Assembly: GCF_004307995.1 (NCBI RefSeq)
Contig: NZ_SIRE01000003.1
Location: 248,001 to 312,000, forward strand
Source: Paenibacillus thalictri
GTDB taxonomy: Bacteria > Bacillota > Bacilli > Paenibacillales > NBRC-103111
Reading direction: 5' to 3'
Length of the DNA: 64,000 bases
A model generated the notes under the pieces. It saw only the letters and a program-made list of their open reading frames with translations. It searched no databases and was not told the DNA's origin. Of this stretch, positions 25,213-34,763 are shown piece after piece. A program made the translations under genes and the position numbers. Every line of letters starts with the position of its first letter. Within the stretch, counting starts at the first letter, position 1.

Positions 25213-26706
25213 TCATGTTTGCAATGCTGAATTTGATTTTCGGTATTCCGAAGGAGTCCGCCCGGTTGTTTTGCGGAATGCTTTAATAAAATAATTGTCG
25301 CTGGCAAATCCGGTTTTCTCGGCGATTTCGATAATGGGCAATTCCGTATTGGATAAATATCGCATCGCATGCTCAATGCGAATCTGGTGAAGATACTGCA
25401 TGATGGATTGGCCTGTCTTTTTCTTGAATAGTCCACTTAAATAGTGCTTCTCGATATTGACCCGATCGGCCAATTCTTGAAGACTTAACGGGTTGCTGTA
25501 ATGTTGCCGCATGAACACAATCAGGCGGTTGATTTCAGGATGATCTGTGGTCAGGCTTTTCTCGGCAGCCAGCGCTTGCAGCAGATAGGCTAGCTGATCT
25601 TGCATCAGTTTTTGCAATTCCGTATGGGAATAGCTGGCCCATATCTCTGCGGTTTTATTTTCTTCCGTATGGTTGGCGATCCGCAAACAAGTATGATAAA
25701 TCCGCTCGGCCGCTTTTTTCACATGATACATAGGGACTTGTTCCTCTTTCATACGGCTCCATATATGCGACAGCAATTCCTCGCAGCGATCCTTTTGCAA
25801 ATTTTCCAAAGCGACAAACAACTCGCGTTCCAACGGCCATGAGAAGAAGGGTGCCCCTTCCCGCGCGGAATGGATGTTGTTCATGATGATCTTGTATATA
25901 CCGGGATGGGGGGCGTACCAGAACTCCGACAACTTGAGCAAAACCTGTTTCCACATGGAAGCCAGATTTCCGAAAGGTACGTCGGCGCAGACGATAGCAG
26001 GATATGGGATCATTGCGGTTGCCGATAATTGTAAAGCATTCGATTTTGTAATAAAAAATGTGGTATGTCCCATGCGGGAAAAAAAGGATACGAACGGCTC
26101 AATGCCCGTTTTTAAGACTCCCCAGCGGAGAAGATCGCTCACGGCCAGTTTGGCAGAGCCATGCATGACCGAACAAATACAAATGGTCTGACCGATAATT
26201 TCTGTTTGTGATCCGCCCGCAGCCATTTCTGCCGGTTGGCTGTTATTGGCGGTCATCATCTGATCCCAGGTATATTCAAGCCATGGATGCATGTCGCCAA
26301 AAAGCGCTTTGGTCTGCATCGTTGATCTTTGGCGAAGGAACTGATCGGCTTTCATCAACACTTCGCCGATCCGCTCCGGTGTAGTCGACAGTTTCAGGCA
26401 ATACCCGATAGCGCCAAGCTCCAAAGCTTGCCGGGCATACTCAAATTCGTTCATGCAGGTGAGCATGATGAAGCAGCCGTCAAAACCTCGTTCCTTGGCC
26501 AGCTTTAATAACTGCAGCCCGTCCATCACCGGCATAATAATATCCGATATGACAAGATCGGGTTTTAACCGGGATATCATATCGAGCGCCGCTTTGCCAT
26601 GATCGGCTTCCCCCACAATCTGGAATCCATAGGCCTCCCAATGAAGCTGCTGCTTCAATTGCTGCTTGACCAGATCTTCATCTTCCACAAGAAGTACGTT
26701 CCACAT
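25213..26706 (-). CDS. Response regulator with AraC-type DNA-binding domain (YesN-like)
   Basis: A 497-residue response regulator. The receiver domain (1-120) has LLVEDEDLVK and the phosphoacceptor Asp in DLVISDIIMPVMDG near residue 55. A central domain of about 250 residues is followed by an AraC helix-turn-helix pair (SLQELADRVNIEKHYLSGLFKK, IIEIAEKTGFASDNYFIKAFRK). Its start codon overlaps the last base of the histidine kinase gene, so the two are co-translated. The likely target is the divergent importer operon at 28657-33492. Confidence 0.94.
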   Translation of the reverse strand: MWNVLLVEDEDLVKQQLKQQLHWEAYGFQIVGEADHGKAALDMISRLKPDLVISDIIMPVMDGLQLLKLAKERGFDGCFIMLTCMNEFEYARQALELGAIGYCLKLSTTPERIGEVLMKADQFLRQRSTMQTKALFGDMHPWLEYTWDQMMTANNSQPAEMAAGGSQTEIIGQTICICSVMHGSAKLAVSDLLRWGVLKTGIEPFVSFFSRMGHTTFFITKSNALQLSATAMIPYPAIVCADVPFGNLASMWKQVLLKLSEFWYAPHPGIYKIIMNNIHSAREGAPFFSWPLERELFVALENLQKDRCEELLSHIWSRMKEEQVPMYHVKKAAERIYHTCLRIANHTEENKTAEIWASYSHTELQKLMQDQLAYLLQALAAEKSLTTDHPEINRLIVFMRQHYSNPLSLQELADRVNIEKHYLSGLFKKKTGQSIMQYLHQIRIEHAMRYLSNTELPIIEIAEKTGFASDNYFIKAFRKTTGRTPSEYRKSNSALQT

Positions 26707-28466
26707 TAAACTTCACCTTCCTCAAATGGAGTGGATAATAACAAAGGCATTCGAATGGTAACCGTTGTGCCTGTTTCGGACGAGTGTATAATAAACTCGG
26801 CATTTTCCTTGAAGAGCAGGGACAAACGTTCTCTGAGATTGTTCAGACCGATCCCCTTGCGGGAAGAAACGGGTCCTGTGACCGGTTTGAAGCCGCTCCC
26901 ATTATCAGAAACTTTCAAGATGATCTCATTCTGATTCTTGTAAGCGCTGATTTGGATCACGCCGGTTTGCTGCATTTCTGAAAAACCATGCCGAATCGCA
27001 TTTTCCACCAATGGCTGCAAGCTGAATTTCGGAACCAGCGCATATTTCAGCTCATCAGGGGCAGATATATCAAATTGAAGCCGATTCCCGAATCGCAATT
27101 CCTGAATGCTCACAAAAGCTTTCATTAATTCGATTTCCCGATGCAGATGAATCAATTCAACATCTCCGAGCAAACTACTCTCCAACAGAGTACCCAGATT
27201 CGTGCAGATGTCAGCGATCGGGTTAACCTTATAATCTAATGCGATCCACTTGATTGTATTTAAGGTGTTAAGCAGAAAGTGAGGATCCATCTGCGAAAGC
27301 AGCATCTGGAAGCGAAGCGCTTCCTTTTTCCTTTCTTCCCGCTTAAGCTGTTCTATGAGTTGGCCCACATCGTCGACCATACGGTTGAAGGACCGAGTCA
27401 CTTGTCGAATTTCGCGGCTGTTCGTATCTTCCCGGATATGCACGTGCATGTTGTTTTCGGCGACTAACTCCATCTGCTTCTGTAGATTCCGCAGCGGCCG
27501 GGTGACCAAAGAAGATAAGAAATAAGTCATCATCACAAAAGCGACGGTTAATGTAATTGTTGCAGTGAGAAAACCTTTGCCCATGGAGCGGATATCCCCA
27601 AGATAACGTGCCATATCGAAGCCGCTAACTAAAGTCCATCCGTACGATTTCAAATAAATCGAGCTGATGATGCGCGAATCGTCCGAATCGATATGATAGC
27701 TGCGATCACCGTTATGATCAAGCGCGTTGGCAGTCTGTTTACTGGAGAGCGACTGTGCGTTTTTACTGCGAATGATGGGATGGCCTTGATCGTCCAGCAG
27801 GTAATAATCCTGTTTGACGGGCAATACGGAGTTGATCTCTTCCAGCCACCCCGATATTTGAAAACCGAATCGGGCGACTCCGACCGGTTGGTTTGCCTTG
27901 TTGCGCAATAAGGCGTACAAGGTGATATACCCGTTGGAATCCGCTTTAAGCGAAGATTGATTGGAAGACTCAAGTACCCAAAGGTAAGGAGATTGAAAGG
28001 AACGTTGAAACCACTCCTCAGAGACAAACGATATATCGTGGCGGATATTGACTTCGGATGGGAATATACTGTATCTGTTGCCGTTCAAGTCGTATATGGA
28101 GTAGTAGAGCAAATTCGGCGGATAGCCGACGATCTGTGTTATTTGTTGGGATTTTTTGGATAAAAATTCCCCTTTTATCCCCTCGTCCAAGGCCGCCCGA
28201 TCCTCCAAAATTTCCTGCAGCTCGGGATCGTACTCGAGTAGAATCAGGGACTGTAATACGCTCACCTTGATTTGTTCCAGCTCGTTCTTCAAATAGTCAA
28301 GATATTGAAAGTTTTGCTCTACGATATTCGTTTGAATCGTAGCTTCCGTGTGTTGATAATAGTAAATCTGCATCGCGGCAAACGGAAATAAAATAAAAAG
28401 CAGGAAAATCGCTAAAAAACGATGCCTTAAGGATGTCGGAAAAAAAAGACGAATTGTTCGCTTCAT
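26706..28466 (-). CDS. Sensor histidine kinase (YesM-like)
   Basis: A 586-residue kinase. Two membrane helices (about 13-31 and 297-317) bracket an extracellular Cache-type sensor domain. A HAMP domain follows, then the His_kinase block MDPHFLLNTLNTIKWIAL with the phosphoacceptor His, and an ATPase domain with LQPLVENAIRHG, KVSDNGSGF and GIGLNNLRERL. It is the first gene of a minus-strand pair with the YesN-like regulator and is transcribed away from the second importer operon. Confidence 0.95.
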   Translation of the reverse strand: MKRTIRLFFPTSLRHRFLAIFLLFILFPFAAMQIYYYQHTEATIQTNIVEQNFQYLDYLKNELEQIKVSVLQSLILLEYDPELQEILEDRAALDEGIKGEFLSKKSQQITQIVGYPPNLLYYSIYDLNGNRYSIFPSEVNIRHDISFVSEEWFQRSFQSPYLWVLESSNQSSLKADSNGYITLYALLRNKANQPVGVARFGFQISGWLEEINSVLPVKQDYYLLDDQGHPIIRSKNAQSLSSKQTANALDHNGDRSYHIDSDDSRIISSIYLKSYGWTLVSGFDMARYLGDIRSMGKGFLTATITLTVAFVMMTYFLSSLVTRPLRNLQKQMELVAENNMHVHIREDTNSREIRQVTRSFNRMVDDVGQLIEQLKREERKKEALRFQMLLSQMDPHFLLNTLNTIKWIALDYKVNPIADICTNLGTLLESSLLGDVELIHLHREIELMKAFVSIQELRFGNRLQFDISAPDELKYALVPKFSLQPLVENAIRHGFSEMQQTGVIQISAYKNQNEIILKVSDNGSGFKPVTGPVSSRKGIGLNNLRERLSLLFKENAEFIIHSSETGTTVTIRMPLLLSTPFEEGEV

Positions 28467-28656
28467 GTTACGGCCTCCATAAGGGAGTATGGTATTCCGG
28501 TAATCATTGTATCATGGAACGGGTGTTCCAGACAGAGAGGCAAGCATTTAGTTAATATTTTACCATCAACTCCTTAACCTGAGTCATGAAGGTTGGCCAG
28601 AGAGCGTGGTATAAATAAAGGGAGCTCAATTTATTAGAACAGGATGGTGTTAGACG

Positions 28657-29553
28657 CTGGTTAAATTTCGAATTGCCCTCCCCTTGTATCTTATGATGTT
28701 TCCGGGCATTCTCTGGTTTGTGATTTACAAATACTTCCCGATGTATGGAGCGGTTATCGCGTTTAAGGAATTCGATATTATGCAGGGAATTCTTCAAAGC
28801 TCGTGGGCTGACCCGTGGTATAAACATTTTCAGTTTTTTTTCGAATCTCCCTATTTCAACCAGTTATTGGCGAACACGTTCTTAATCAGTATTTATAAAC
28901 TGATTTTCAACACGTTTCCTCCGATCCTGTTGGCGGTGTTGTTGAACGAATGCCGCAAAGAATGGTTTAAACGCACGGTTCAAACCATTATGTACATGCC
29001 TCATTTCTTATCCTGGGTAATTATATACGGCATTGTGCTGGCGTTTCTCTCGCAAAGCTCAGGATTGGTCAATCATTGGCTTACAGAGCTTGGTTTGAAG
29101 TCGGTTCCATTTCTAACTTCGACGGAATGGTTCCGCAGTATTCTGGTGGGGACAGAGGTATGGCAAAGCGCAGGATGGGGGGCGATCATCTATCTTGCCG
29201 CCATGACCGGCATCGATCCTTCCTTATATGAAGCGGCGCGGGTCGACGGAGCGGGAAGAATGCGGATGATTTGGCATATTACCTTACCGGGAATCCGATC
29301 GGTGATCATCCTCCTGCTAATTCTGCATTTGGGCAAAATTATGGAAGCGGGCTTTGAACAGGTATACGTATTCTACAATATCAGTGTCTATGAGGTAGGA
29401 GATATCATTGATACGTGGGTGTTTCGCACCGGGCTTGAGCAGCTTAACTTCAGCTTGTCGGCGGCTGTGGGAATATTCAAGTCGGTCATCGGATTGGTGC
29501 TGGTTGTTGTATCCAACAGGATTGCCAGACGATGGGGGGAAGGCATATGGTAA
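28657..29553 (+). CDS. Carbohydrate ABC transporter permease (LplB-like), unusual start
   Basis: About 298 residues with six helices. KYFPMYGAVIAFKEFDIM is the LplB signature and the EAA loop reads YEAARVDGAGRMRMIWHITLPG. The usual basic N-terminus is only obtained from a CTG at 28657 (giving VKFRIALPLYLMMFPG), which has AGGATGGTG seven bases upstream; a TAG closes the frame just before. The first TTG (28684) and ATG (28693) lack a ribosome site and cut into the first helix. First gene of the plus-strand importer operon. Confidence 0.9.
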   Translation: MVKFRIALPLYLMMFPGILWFVIYKYFPMYGAVIAFKEFDIMQGILQSSWADPWYKHFQFFFESPYFNQLLANTFLISIYKLIFNTFPPILLAVLLNECRKEWFKRTVQTIMYMPHFLSWVIIYGIVLAFLSQSSGLVNHWLTELGLKSVPFLTSTEWFRSILVGTEVWQSAGWGAIIYLAAMTGIDPSLYEAARVDGAGRMRMIWHITLPGIRSVIILLLILHLGKIMEAGFEQVYVFYNISVYEVGDIIDTWVFRTGLEQLNFSLSAAVGIFKSVIGLVLVVVSNRIARRWGEGIW

Positions 29554-30404
29554 TCGGCACAAAGGATAAATGGTTCGACGCGTCGCTCATCGCATTGCTG
29601 AGCCTTTCCTGTATCGTGGTCATATTTCCGTTGTTATTTGTCATATCCGCCTCGATCACGCCGTATGCCGAGGTCATGCGCAACGGGGGATTTGTTGTTA
29701 TTCCCAGATCCGTAACATTTACGGCTTACGTCGAATTGTTTAAGAATGCGGAAATTAGCCATTCTTTGCTGGTAACATTGTTTATTACGGTAGTCGGAAC
29801 GATACTGAACCTGGTGCTGACCAGTTTGCTTGCTTATCCGTTAAGCAGACGCAATTTGCCTTACCGCAAAATATTTCTGTTTCTTATTTTGTTCACCATG
29901 CTTTTTAACGGCGGGATTATTCCTACCTATCTGATTGTCAAGGCGACCGGCCTTATGAACACGGTGTGGGCGATGATGATTCCGAATGCAATTGGCGCAT
30001 TCCATGTGTTAGTCATAAAGAGCTTCTTCGAAAGCTTGCCGGAAGAGTTATTTGAAAGCGCCAAAATAGACGGAGCTAAAGAGGTCAGACTGCTTCTGCA
30101 GATCGTGATCCCCTTATCCATCCCTGTATTGCTGACGGTAGGGCTGTTCTATGCGGTGAGTCATTGGAATGAGTTGTTTCAAGCCATCATGTATATCACG
30201 AACCGTGAATTGCTGCCGATTCAGGTCATCATCCGCGAAATCATCATGCTTAACGATTCTGTAAGCGATGTCGCGGTAAGCGTTCCCACACTCTCGCTGC
30301 AGATGGCCGCTGTCGTGATAGCCAGCGCTCCGATCATCGCTGTGTATCCCTTTATCCAACGACACTTTGTCAAAGGGATGATGATCGGGTCCATCAAGGG
30401 GTAA
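29547..30404 (+). CDS. Carbohydrate ABC transporter permease (LplC/MalG-like)
   Basis: A 285-residue permease with six helices. The EAA loop reads FESAKIDGAKEVRLLLQIVIPLS in two parts (FESAKIDGAKEVRLLL, IPLSIPVLL) and it ends IQRHFVKGMMIGSIKG. Start ATG 29547 overlaps the end of the preceding permease gene by seven bases, with a GGGGGGAAGG ribosome site. Like the first importer it has no cognate ATPase gene, so a shared MsmX-type ATPase is expected. Confidence 0.94.
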   Translation: MVIGTKDKWFDASLIALLSLSCIVVIFPLLFVISASITPYAEVMRNGGFVVIPRSVTFTAYVELFKNAEISHSLLVTLFITVVGTILNLVLTSLLAYPLSRRNLPYRKIFLFLILFTMLFNGGIIPTYLIVKATGLMNTVWAMMIPNAIGAFHVLVIKSFFESLPEELFESAKIDGAKEVRLLLQIVIPLSIPVLLTVGLFYAVSHWNELFQAIMYITNRELLPIQVIIREIIMLNDSVSDVAVSVPTLSLQMAAVVIASAPIIAVYPFIQRHFVKGMMIGSIKG

Positions 30405-30473
30405 TCCGTTGGCTTTACTTGTTCCATGACGAACGATTGACAGTGCAGCTAATCTATTTGAGGGGGATTGAAA

Positions 30474-31310
30474 ATGAAACTGCTTGTTATGGGAGATTTT
30501 CATTATTCGCGTTTGGAGGACCCGACAGCGGATGTACTTGAGGTACAGGAGAAATTATACAGTTACATGTTAAAAACGTTTTTTGAAATTGAGGCCGACT
30601 ATCATATCTCTGTAGGCGATTTTTCCAACAAAGGGTACCCGGAAGAGCTTCAATATCTGGTTGATAAAATGAAAGTTTACAACGGAGATTTGAAACGTCG
30701 GTTTATCCAGGTTCTCGGAAATCATGATACGATAACCCTTCCCAAGCAGGAGATCTTGGCGATAACGGGACAGCAGCTCTACCACTCCATCGATACGAAC
30801 GAGGCTATTCTCGTGTTCCTTGATACTGCGAAAGAAATGAACTTGCGCGATGCCGGCGGAGAAGTGTCAGAGGAACAAATAGCTTGGTTGGAAGATTTGG
30901 TGCAAAAATCAGGAAACAAACCGATGTTGATTTTCGCCCATCATCCTGTGTATGCAACAACCGCGAGATCGGAATTGAACATGTTATCGATTCATCCAGA
31001 TCAGGATATTTGGCCGATTCTGCAAAGAAAGCAAGGCTCCGGGTATTATTTTTGCGGACATAATCATGTTAATTCCATTGTACAGAGGGATCATTGGCAT
31101 TTTATCCAAACTTCATCATGTCTAGATATCCCGGCTTACCGAATAATTGACATTAATGCAGATAAAGTAAGCATCGATATGGTATTCCTTGATGAACAGT
31201 TTATCCCCTTGGCCAAACAAATCAGCCCGCACATGCTGCATTTCAGACATATTGCCGAGGCGCTAGGCGATAAATCCGACCATAGCTTGGTCGTTAATCA
31301 TATCCAATAA
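30474..31310 (+). CDS. Calcineurin-like metallophosphoesterase
   Basis: A 278-residue cytoplasmic protein with the full metallophosphoesterase motif set: GDFHYS (residues 8-13), VGDFSNKG, LGNHDT, AHHPVY and CGHNHVN. Such enzymes use two metals to hydrolyse phosphomonoesters or diesters, including cyclic nucleotides and glycerophosphodiesters. AGGGGG lies seven bases before ATG 30474. Its place between importer permeases and the binding-protein gene suggests action on an imported phosphorylated compound or on a signal, which is inference. Confidence 0.9.
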   Translation: MKLLVMGDFHYSRLEDPTADVLEVQEKLYSYMLKTFFEIEADYHISVGDFSNKGYPEELQYLVDKMKVYNGDLKRRFIQVLGNHDTITLPKQEILAITGQQLYHSIDTNEAILVFLDTAKEMNLRDAGGEVSEEQIAWLEDLVQKSGNKPMLIFAHHPVYATTARSELNMLSIHPDQDIWPILQRKQGSGYYFCGHNHVNSIVQRDHWHFIQTSSCLDIPAYRIIDINADKVSIDMVFLDEQFIPLAKQISPHMLHFRHIAEALGDKSDHSLVVNHIQ

Positions 31311-31322
31311 GGAGAGTGTACG

Positions 31323-31901
31323 TTGACAACTGTTACATTTGTCAGACATGGAAACACAGATTGGAATATAGAAAACAGAGTGCAAGGGCACATGAACAAT
31401 CCGTTAAATCATACGGGCAGGGCACAAGCGGCAGCGGTAGCGAAACGTTTGGCAGCAGAAGCATGGGATGTCTTTTATTCGAGCGATCTTCTGCGGACGC
31501 GGGAAACGGCGGAAATTATCGCCACTGAATTGAAAATGCCGTTTATCGAGTACGACGCGCGGCTGCGGGAAATTGGTAAAGGTCAACTTGAAGGTACCAT
31601 TGAGAAAGAACGAATTGAAAAATGGGGGGTAAATTGGGAGAAGCTTGATTTGGGAGTGGAAAGTATCGAATTTGTGCGAAATCGCGGTGTCGAATTTATT
31701 GAAGAGATGGTCGTCAAACATCCGGGCCAAAAAATTCTTGTCGTCAGCCATGGATTTTTCTTGGCGCAGCTGTTCGATGAGCTGCTCCAGGACGGCGGGG
31801 AAGATGTTCTGAAGAACACTTCGGTTACCATTCTTGAAAAGAAAGACGATCAATGGAACTACTTGCTCTATAATTGTACTCGTCATCTCGAATCACTATA
31901 A
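31323..31901 (+). CDS. Histidine phosphatase family protein (phosphoglycerate mutase-like)
   Basis: A 192-residue protein with the catalytic VRHGNTDWN near the N-terminus, the second arginine/glutamate region (YSSDLLRTRETAEI, LREIGKGQLEG) and the second histidine in VVSHGFFLAQL. It is of the PhoE/GpmB type: a broad phosphatase rather than a true glycolytic mutase. Start TTG 31323 has AAGGAGAG six bases upstream. It lies 12 bases after the metallophosphoesterase and 19 before the binding-protein gene. Confidence 0.9.
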   Translation: MTTVTFVRHGNTDWNIENRVQGHMNNPLNHTGRAQAAAVAKRLAAEAWDVFYSSDLLRTRETAEIIATELKMPFIEYDARLREIGKGQLEGTIEKERIEKWGVNWEKLDLGVESIEFVRNRGVEFIEEMVVKHPGQKILVVSHGFFLAQLFDELLQDGGEDVLKNTSVTILEKKDDQWNYLLYNCTRHLESL

Positions 31902-31920
31902 TCGAAAGGAAGGCATGTCC

Positions 31921-33492
31921 ATGAAACTGAAAAATAGAAGAAGTTCGATCATTACCGCAGGGTTAGCTTTGGTTGTTATTACCGCAGGTTGCTCCCAAGG
32001 AGGGACAAACTCTCCGGCAAAGGATTCAGCAGCGAGCACAGCGGCTGCAACTAAAGAAAAGGCAAGCGGAGCTGCATCGACAAAGAAGATTGCCATCGAA
32101 TATTTTGCCGGAGCGACCGTCCCTATGTTACCTCCCAAAGAAGAAGATCAGATTATGAAAAAGATCAACGAAACCGTTAACGTCGATCTGAAGATGACGA
32201 TCATGACTTCGACAGACGCCAAAAACAAACTAAATGTCCGGATCGCGGGGGGAGATGTCCCCGATATCATGAACCTTCCTTATCGTGATTATTTGGAATT
32301 TTCCAAACGTGGATTGCTGTTGGATTTGAGTCCGTATAAGGATCAATTGAAGGATATGCAGCAGCAATTGGGGGATAGCTGGGACGATGCGGCTATCGGA
32401 GGCAAACTGTACGGAATAAAAAATACTGCCAACATGGGTCCGCGTTATCGTACGTATTGGATACGCCAGGATTGGCTGAACAAACTGGGATTGAAGGCGC
32501 CGACGACCCTAGATGAATTGTTGAAGGTAGCAGAAGCATTTACCTTCAAGGATCCGGATGGCAACGGAAAACAGGATACGTATGGGATCACCGGCAATGG
32601 CATGGCGGGATTTGGCCCCATTTTCGGAGCATTTGGCGTCCCTATGACAATTACTGACGATCTACGCGGGGAATTTTACGTAGAGAATGGGAAAGTGCAG
32701 AACAGTTTGTATGCCCCAGGGATGAAAGAGGCGCTAACTTATATCAATAAGCTTATCTCCGCAGGTGTCGTCGAGCCTGAAATGGTTGCTAGTAAAGAAG
32801 CTCAGGTCCGGTCAAGCGCGTATCAGGGGAAGGTGGGCATCGTATTTTTACAATGGCCGAGTGTCGTGAAGGATGAATTCATGAAGGAATGGAAAAGTAT
32901 CAACCCCAATGCAGACTGGGTTCAGGTGGCGGCGATCCAGGGTCCTTACGGCCGAAGCAATAATGCCTGGGATGTGGCCGCATCAACCGTAACGGCGGTA
33001 TCTCAAACGCTTGCCAAAAATCCGGAGAAGCTGGAGCGAACTTTGCAACTGCTCAAATATATGGGATCGGCTGAAGGATATAGGCTTGGTAGTTTTGGGA
33101 TCGAAGGCAAACATTATAACCTGCAAAATAATAAAGTAGTTCCTACGGAACTTATGGCCAAGGAAGGCGACTTATTTTTCCCGTACCAGTTTTATGGCCG
33201 AAACGATGAAACGTATTTGCCGGTCAAGTTTGAAAAACAGATCAAATGGATTGATTATTCCTTTAATGAACCTCATACTAAGGTATACACCGGTGGGGTA
33301 GATTATCCGGCTGGGTTTAACATTAGTGATGCAAACAGATATATTCAGGAAGAACTAATAAAATTTGCTTATGGGAAGACAACGGTTGGCCAATACGATC
33401 AGTTTATCTCCAAATTGGAACAAACCTTCAAATATAAAGACTATATGAACAGTGCGGAGCAATATTTTAAAGAGCAGCGGCTTATTCAGTGA
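31921..33492 (+). CDS. Sugar ABC transporter substrate-binding lipoprotein (LplA-like)
   Basis: A 523-residue extracellular binding protein. Lipoprotein signal with lipobox VITAGC (Cys near 23) and an Ala/Ser/Lys-rich linker. KDPDGNGKQDTYGITG is the group's calcium-site-like loop. It is the last gene of the second importer operon, after the two phosphatase genes, an unusual position since it normally follows the permeases directly. ATG 31921 is favoured over ATG 31915 by spacing from AAGGAAGG. Confidence 0.92.
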   Translation: MKLKNRRSSIITAGLALVVITAGCSQGGTNSPAKDSAASTAAATKEKASGAASTKKIAIEYFAGATVPMLPPKEEDQIMKKINETVNVDLKMTIMTSTDAKNKLNVRIAGGDVPDIMNLPYRDYLEFSKRGLLLDLSPYKDQLKDMQQQLGDSWDDAAIGGKLYGIKNTANMGPRYRTYWIRQDWLNKLGLKAPTTLDELLKVAEAFTFKDPDGNGKQDTYGITGNGMAGFGPIFGAFGVPMTITDDLRGEFYVENGKVQNSLYAPGMKEALTYINKLISAGVVEPEMVASKEAQVRSSAYQGKVGIVFLQWPSVVKDEFMKEWKSINPNADWVQVAAIQGPYGRSNNAWDVAASTVTAVSQTLAKNPEKLERTLQLLKYMGSAEGYRLGSFGIEGKHYNLQNNKVVPTELMAKEGDLFFPYQFYGRNDETYLPVKFEKQIKWIDYSFNEPHTKVYTGGVDYPAGFNISDANRYIQEELIKFAYGKTTVGQYDQFISKLEQTFKYKDYMNSAEQYFKEQRLIQ

Positions 33493-33528
33493 TAATAACT
33501 TACTGATGGTTATTGGTGTCAATATACG

Positions 33529-33583
33529 CGTGCGGGCGGTAGGATGCGATAATTGCCAAACGGGATCGTATTCCGCCCGCACG
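33529..33583 (+). terminator. Long GC-rich hairpin after the second importer operon
   Basis: CGTGCGGGCGG pairs with CCGCCCGCACG, with an inner ATGCGAT/ATCGTAT pairing. No T run follows, so it may be an mRNA 3'-end stabiliser or work with the terminator at 33614. Confidence 0.6.
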
Positions 33584-33613
33584 TTCCTCTAACTCGCTGA
33601 TAGCTGCAAAAGC

Positions 33614-33636
33614 GCCCTTAAACGGGCCTTTTTTCG
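33614..33636 (+). terminator. Rho-independent terminator
   Basis: GCCC-TTAAAC-GGGC followed by six T. Short stem but typical form; it ends the importer operon. Between here and 33838 nothing was recognised apart from the weak promoter region of the AraC gene. Confidence 0.65.
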
Positions 33637-33838
33637 TGCGGCGGCCATAATCGTCCGAACAGTTCCGGTTTGGCAAGCGCAGCCGCGCGATTGATTCATC
33701 CAGACTGATAAAACTGGCGCGATAAAAAGGGACCCATCATTTCTTATCCAGCGTAACCTGCACCGACAGGTTCACATGGTTGAATCGCAGAAGCCTGAGG
33801 AACAATACATTATTTCAAGTGGGGGAGCCGATACGATC

Positions 33839-34654
33839 ATGAACGCTCCAACTTTATGGAATCAATCATTACTACTTGTTTCTCACGCATACTTCGAACG
33901 TAAAGAACAATTTGAATTGCAGGTGGATTCTTATCCCATATGGGTGCTGTTCGCTATCGAATCGGGGAAATTCGAGTTTCGGATCGGTGCGGAAAGCGGA
34001 ACGATAAGCGCCGGGGAGCTTGTTTTTTGTCCTCCAGGTTATACGTTTCAGCGTAAAACGTTGTCACAGCTTGGGCTTCATTATATCGGGTTTGAATTTG
34101 CGGGGGGTCAGCGGTCGGATTACGCACAGATGTTGCCGAAGTTCAAATCGCATCCAACAGACGGTAAACGACTCGCTTCGGATTTTGCTTGCTTGCGCAG
34201 TCTCCATCTAGCCGTTGATCCGCGCAGTACCCTGCGCAAGCAATTGATACTTAATGACATATGGCAACTCGCGTGTGAGGAATGGGAGGATGTCCAGCAA
34301 CAGGAGACGCATGCCGGCCTGGCGACTTCGGATGATGAGCTGATGAATCGCGCATCGGAATGGTTATACCGGAATGCCCATACTCCCTTTTGCATGAGTG
34401 AGCTGTCCGGACTGCTCGGGCTTAGCCACGTCCAGTTTACTCGCCGCTTCCGGCGTGCGTTCCGCATGACTCCTTCGGAGCTTGTGCGCAACTTGCGCAT
34501 CCGTAAAGCGGCTGAGTTGATACTCAATAACGACTTGACGTTGGATCAAATCGCAGATCGCTGCGGTTATGATAACGGTTTCTACTTAAGCCGTGTGTTC
34601 AAAAACAGTATGGGGATGAGTCCTTCAAAGTTCCGTAAGCAGAACCGGGTGTGA
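33839..34654 (+). CDS. AraC family transcriptional regulator
   Basis: A 271-residue one-component regulator. Residues 1-140 form a cupin-like ligand domain (IWVLFAIESGKFEFRIGAE, GELVFCPPGYTFQRKT). The C-terminal 95 residues hold the AraC double helix-turn-helix (FCMSELSGLLGLSHVQFTRRFRRAF and LDQIADRCGYDNGFYLSRVFKN, here in cores). GGGGGAG lies 11 bases before ATG 33839; an upstream ATG at 33776 would add 21 residues that do not look like domain sequence. It may sense the sugar handled by the neighbouring importer or oxidoreductase genes. Confidence 0.85.
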   Translation: MNAPTLWNQSLLLVSHAYFERKEQFELQVDSYPIWVLFAIESGKFEFRIGAESGTISAGELVFCPPGYTFQRKTLSQLGLHYIGFEFAGGQRSDYAQMLPKFKSHPTDGKRLASDFACLRSLHLAVDPRSTLRKQLILNDIWQLACEEWEDVQQQETHAGLATSDDELMNRASEWLYRNAHTPFCMSELSGLLGLSHVQFTRRFRRAFRMTPSELVRNLRIRKAAELILNNDLTLDQIADRCGYDNGFYLSRVFKNSMGMSPSKFRKQNRV

Positions 34655-34690
34655 CGCACACAACTGTAACATACTCGGGCGGAAAAACAA

Positions 34691-34737
34691 GCACCGTTGT
34701 TAAAGGGATGTTTGCCGTATTGACGGTGCTTTTTTTG
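34691..34737 (+). terminator. Terminator of the AraC gene
   Basis: GCACCGT at 34691-34697 pairs with ACGGTGC at 34723-34729 and is followed by eight T. The loop of about 25 bases is large. Confidence 0.7.
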
Positions 34738-34763
34738 TTTTACTCGCCCGCTTCAAACCATTG

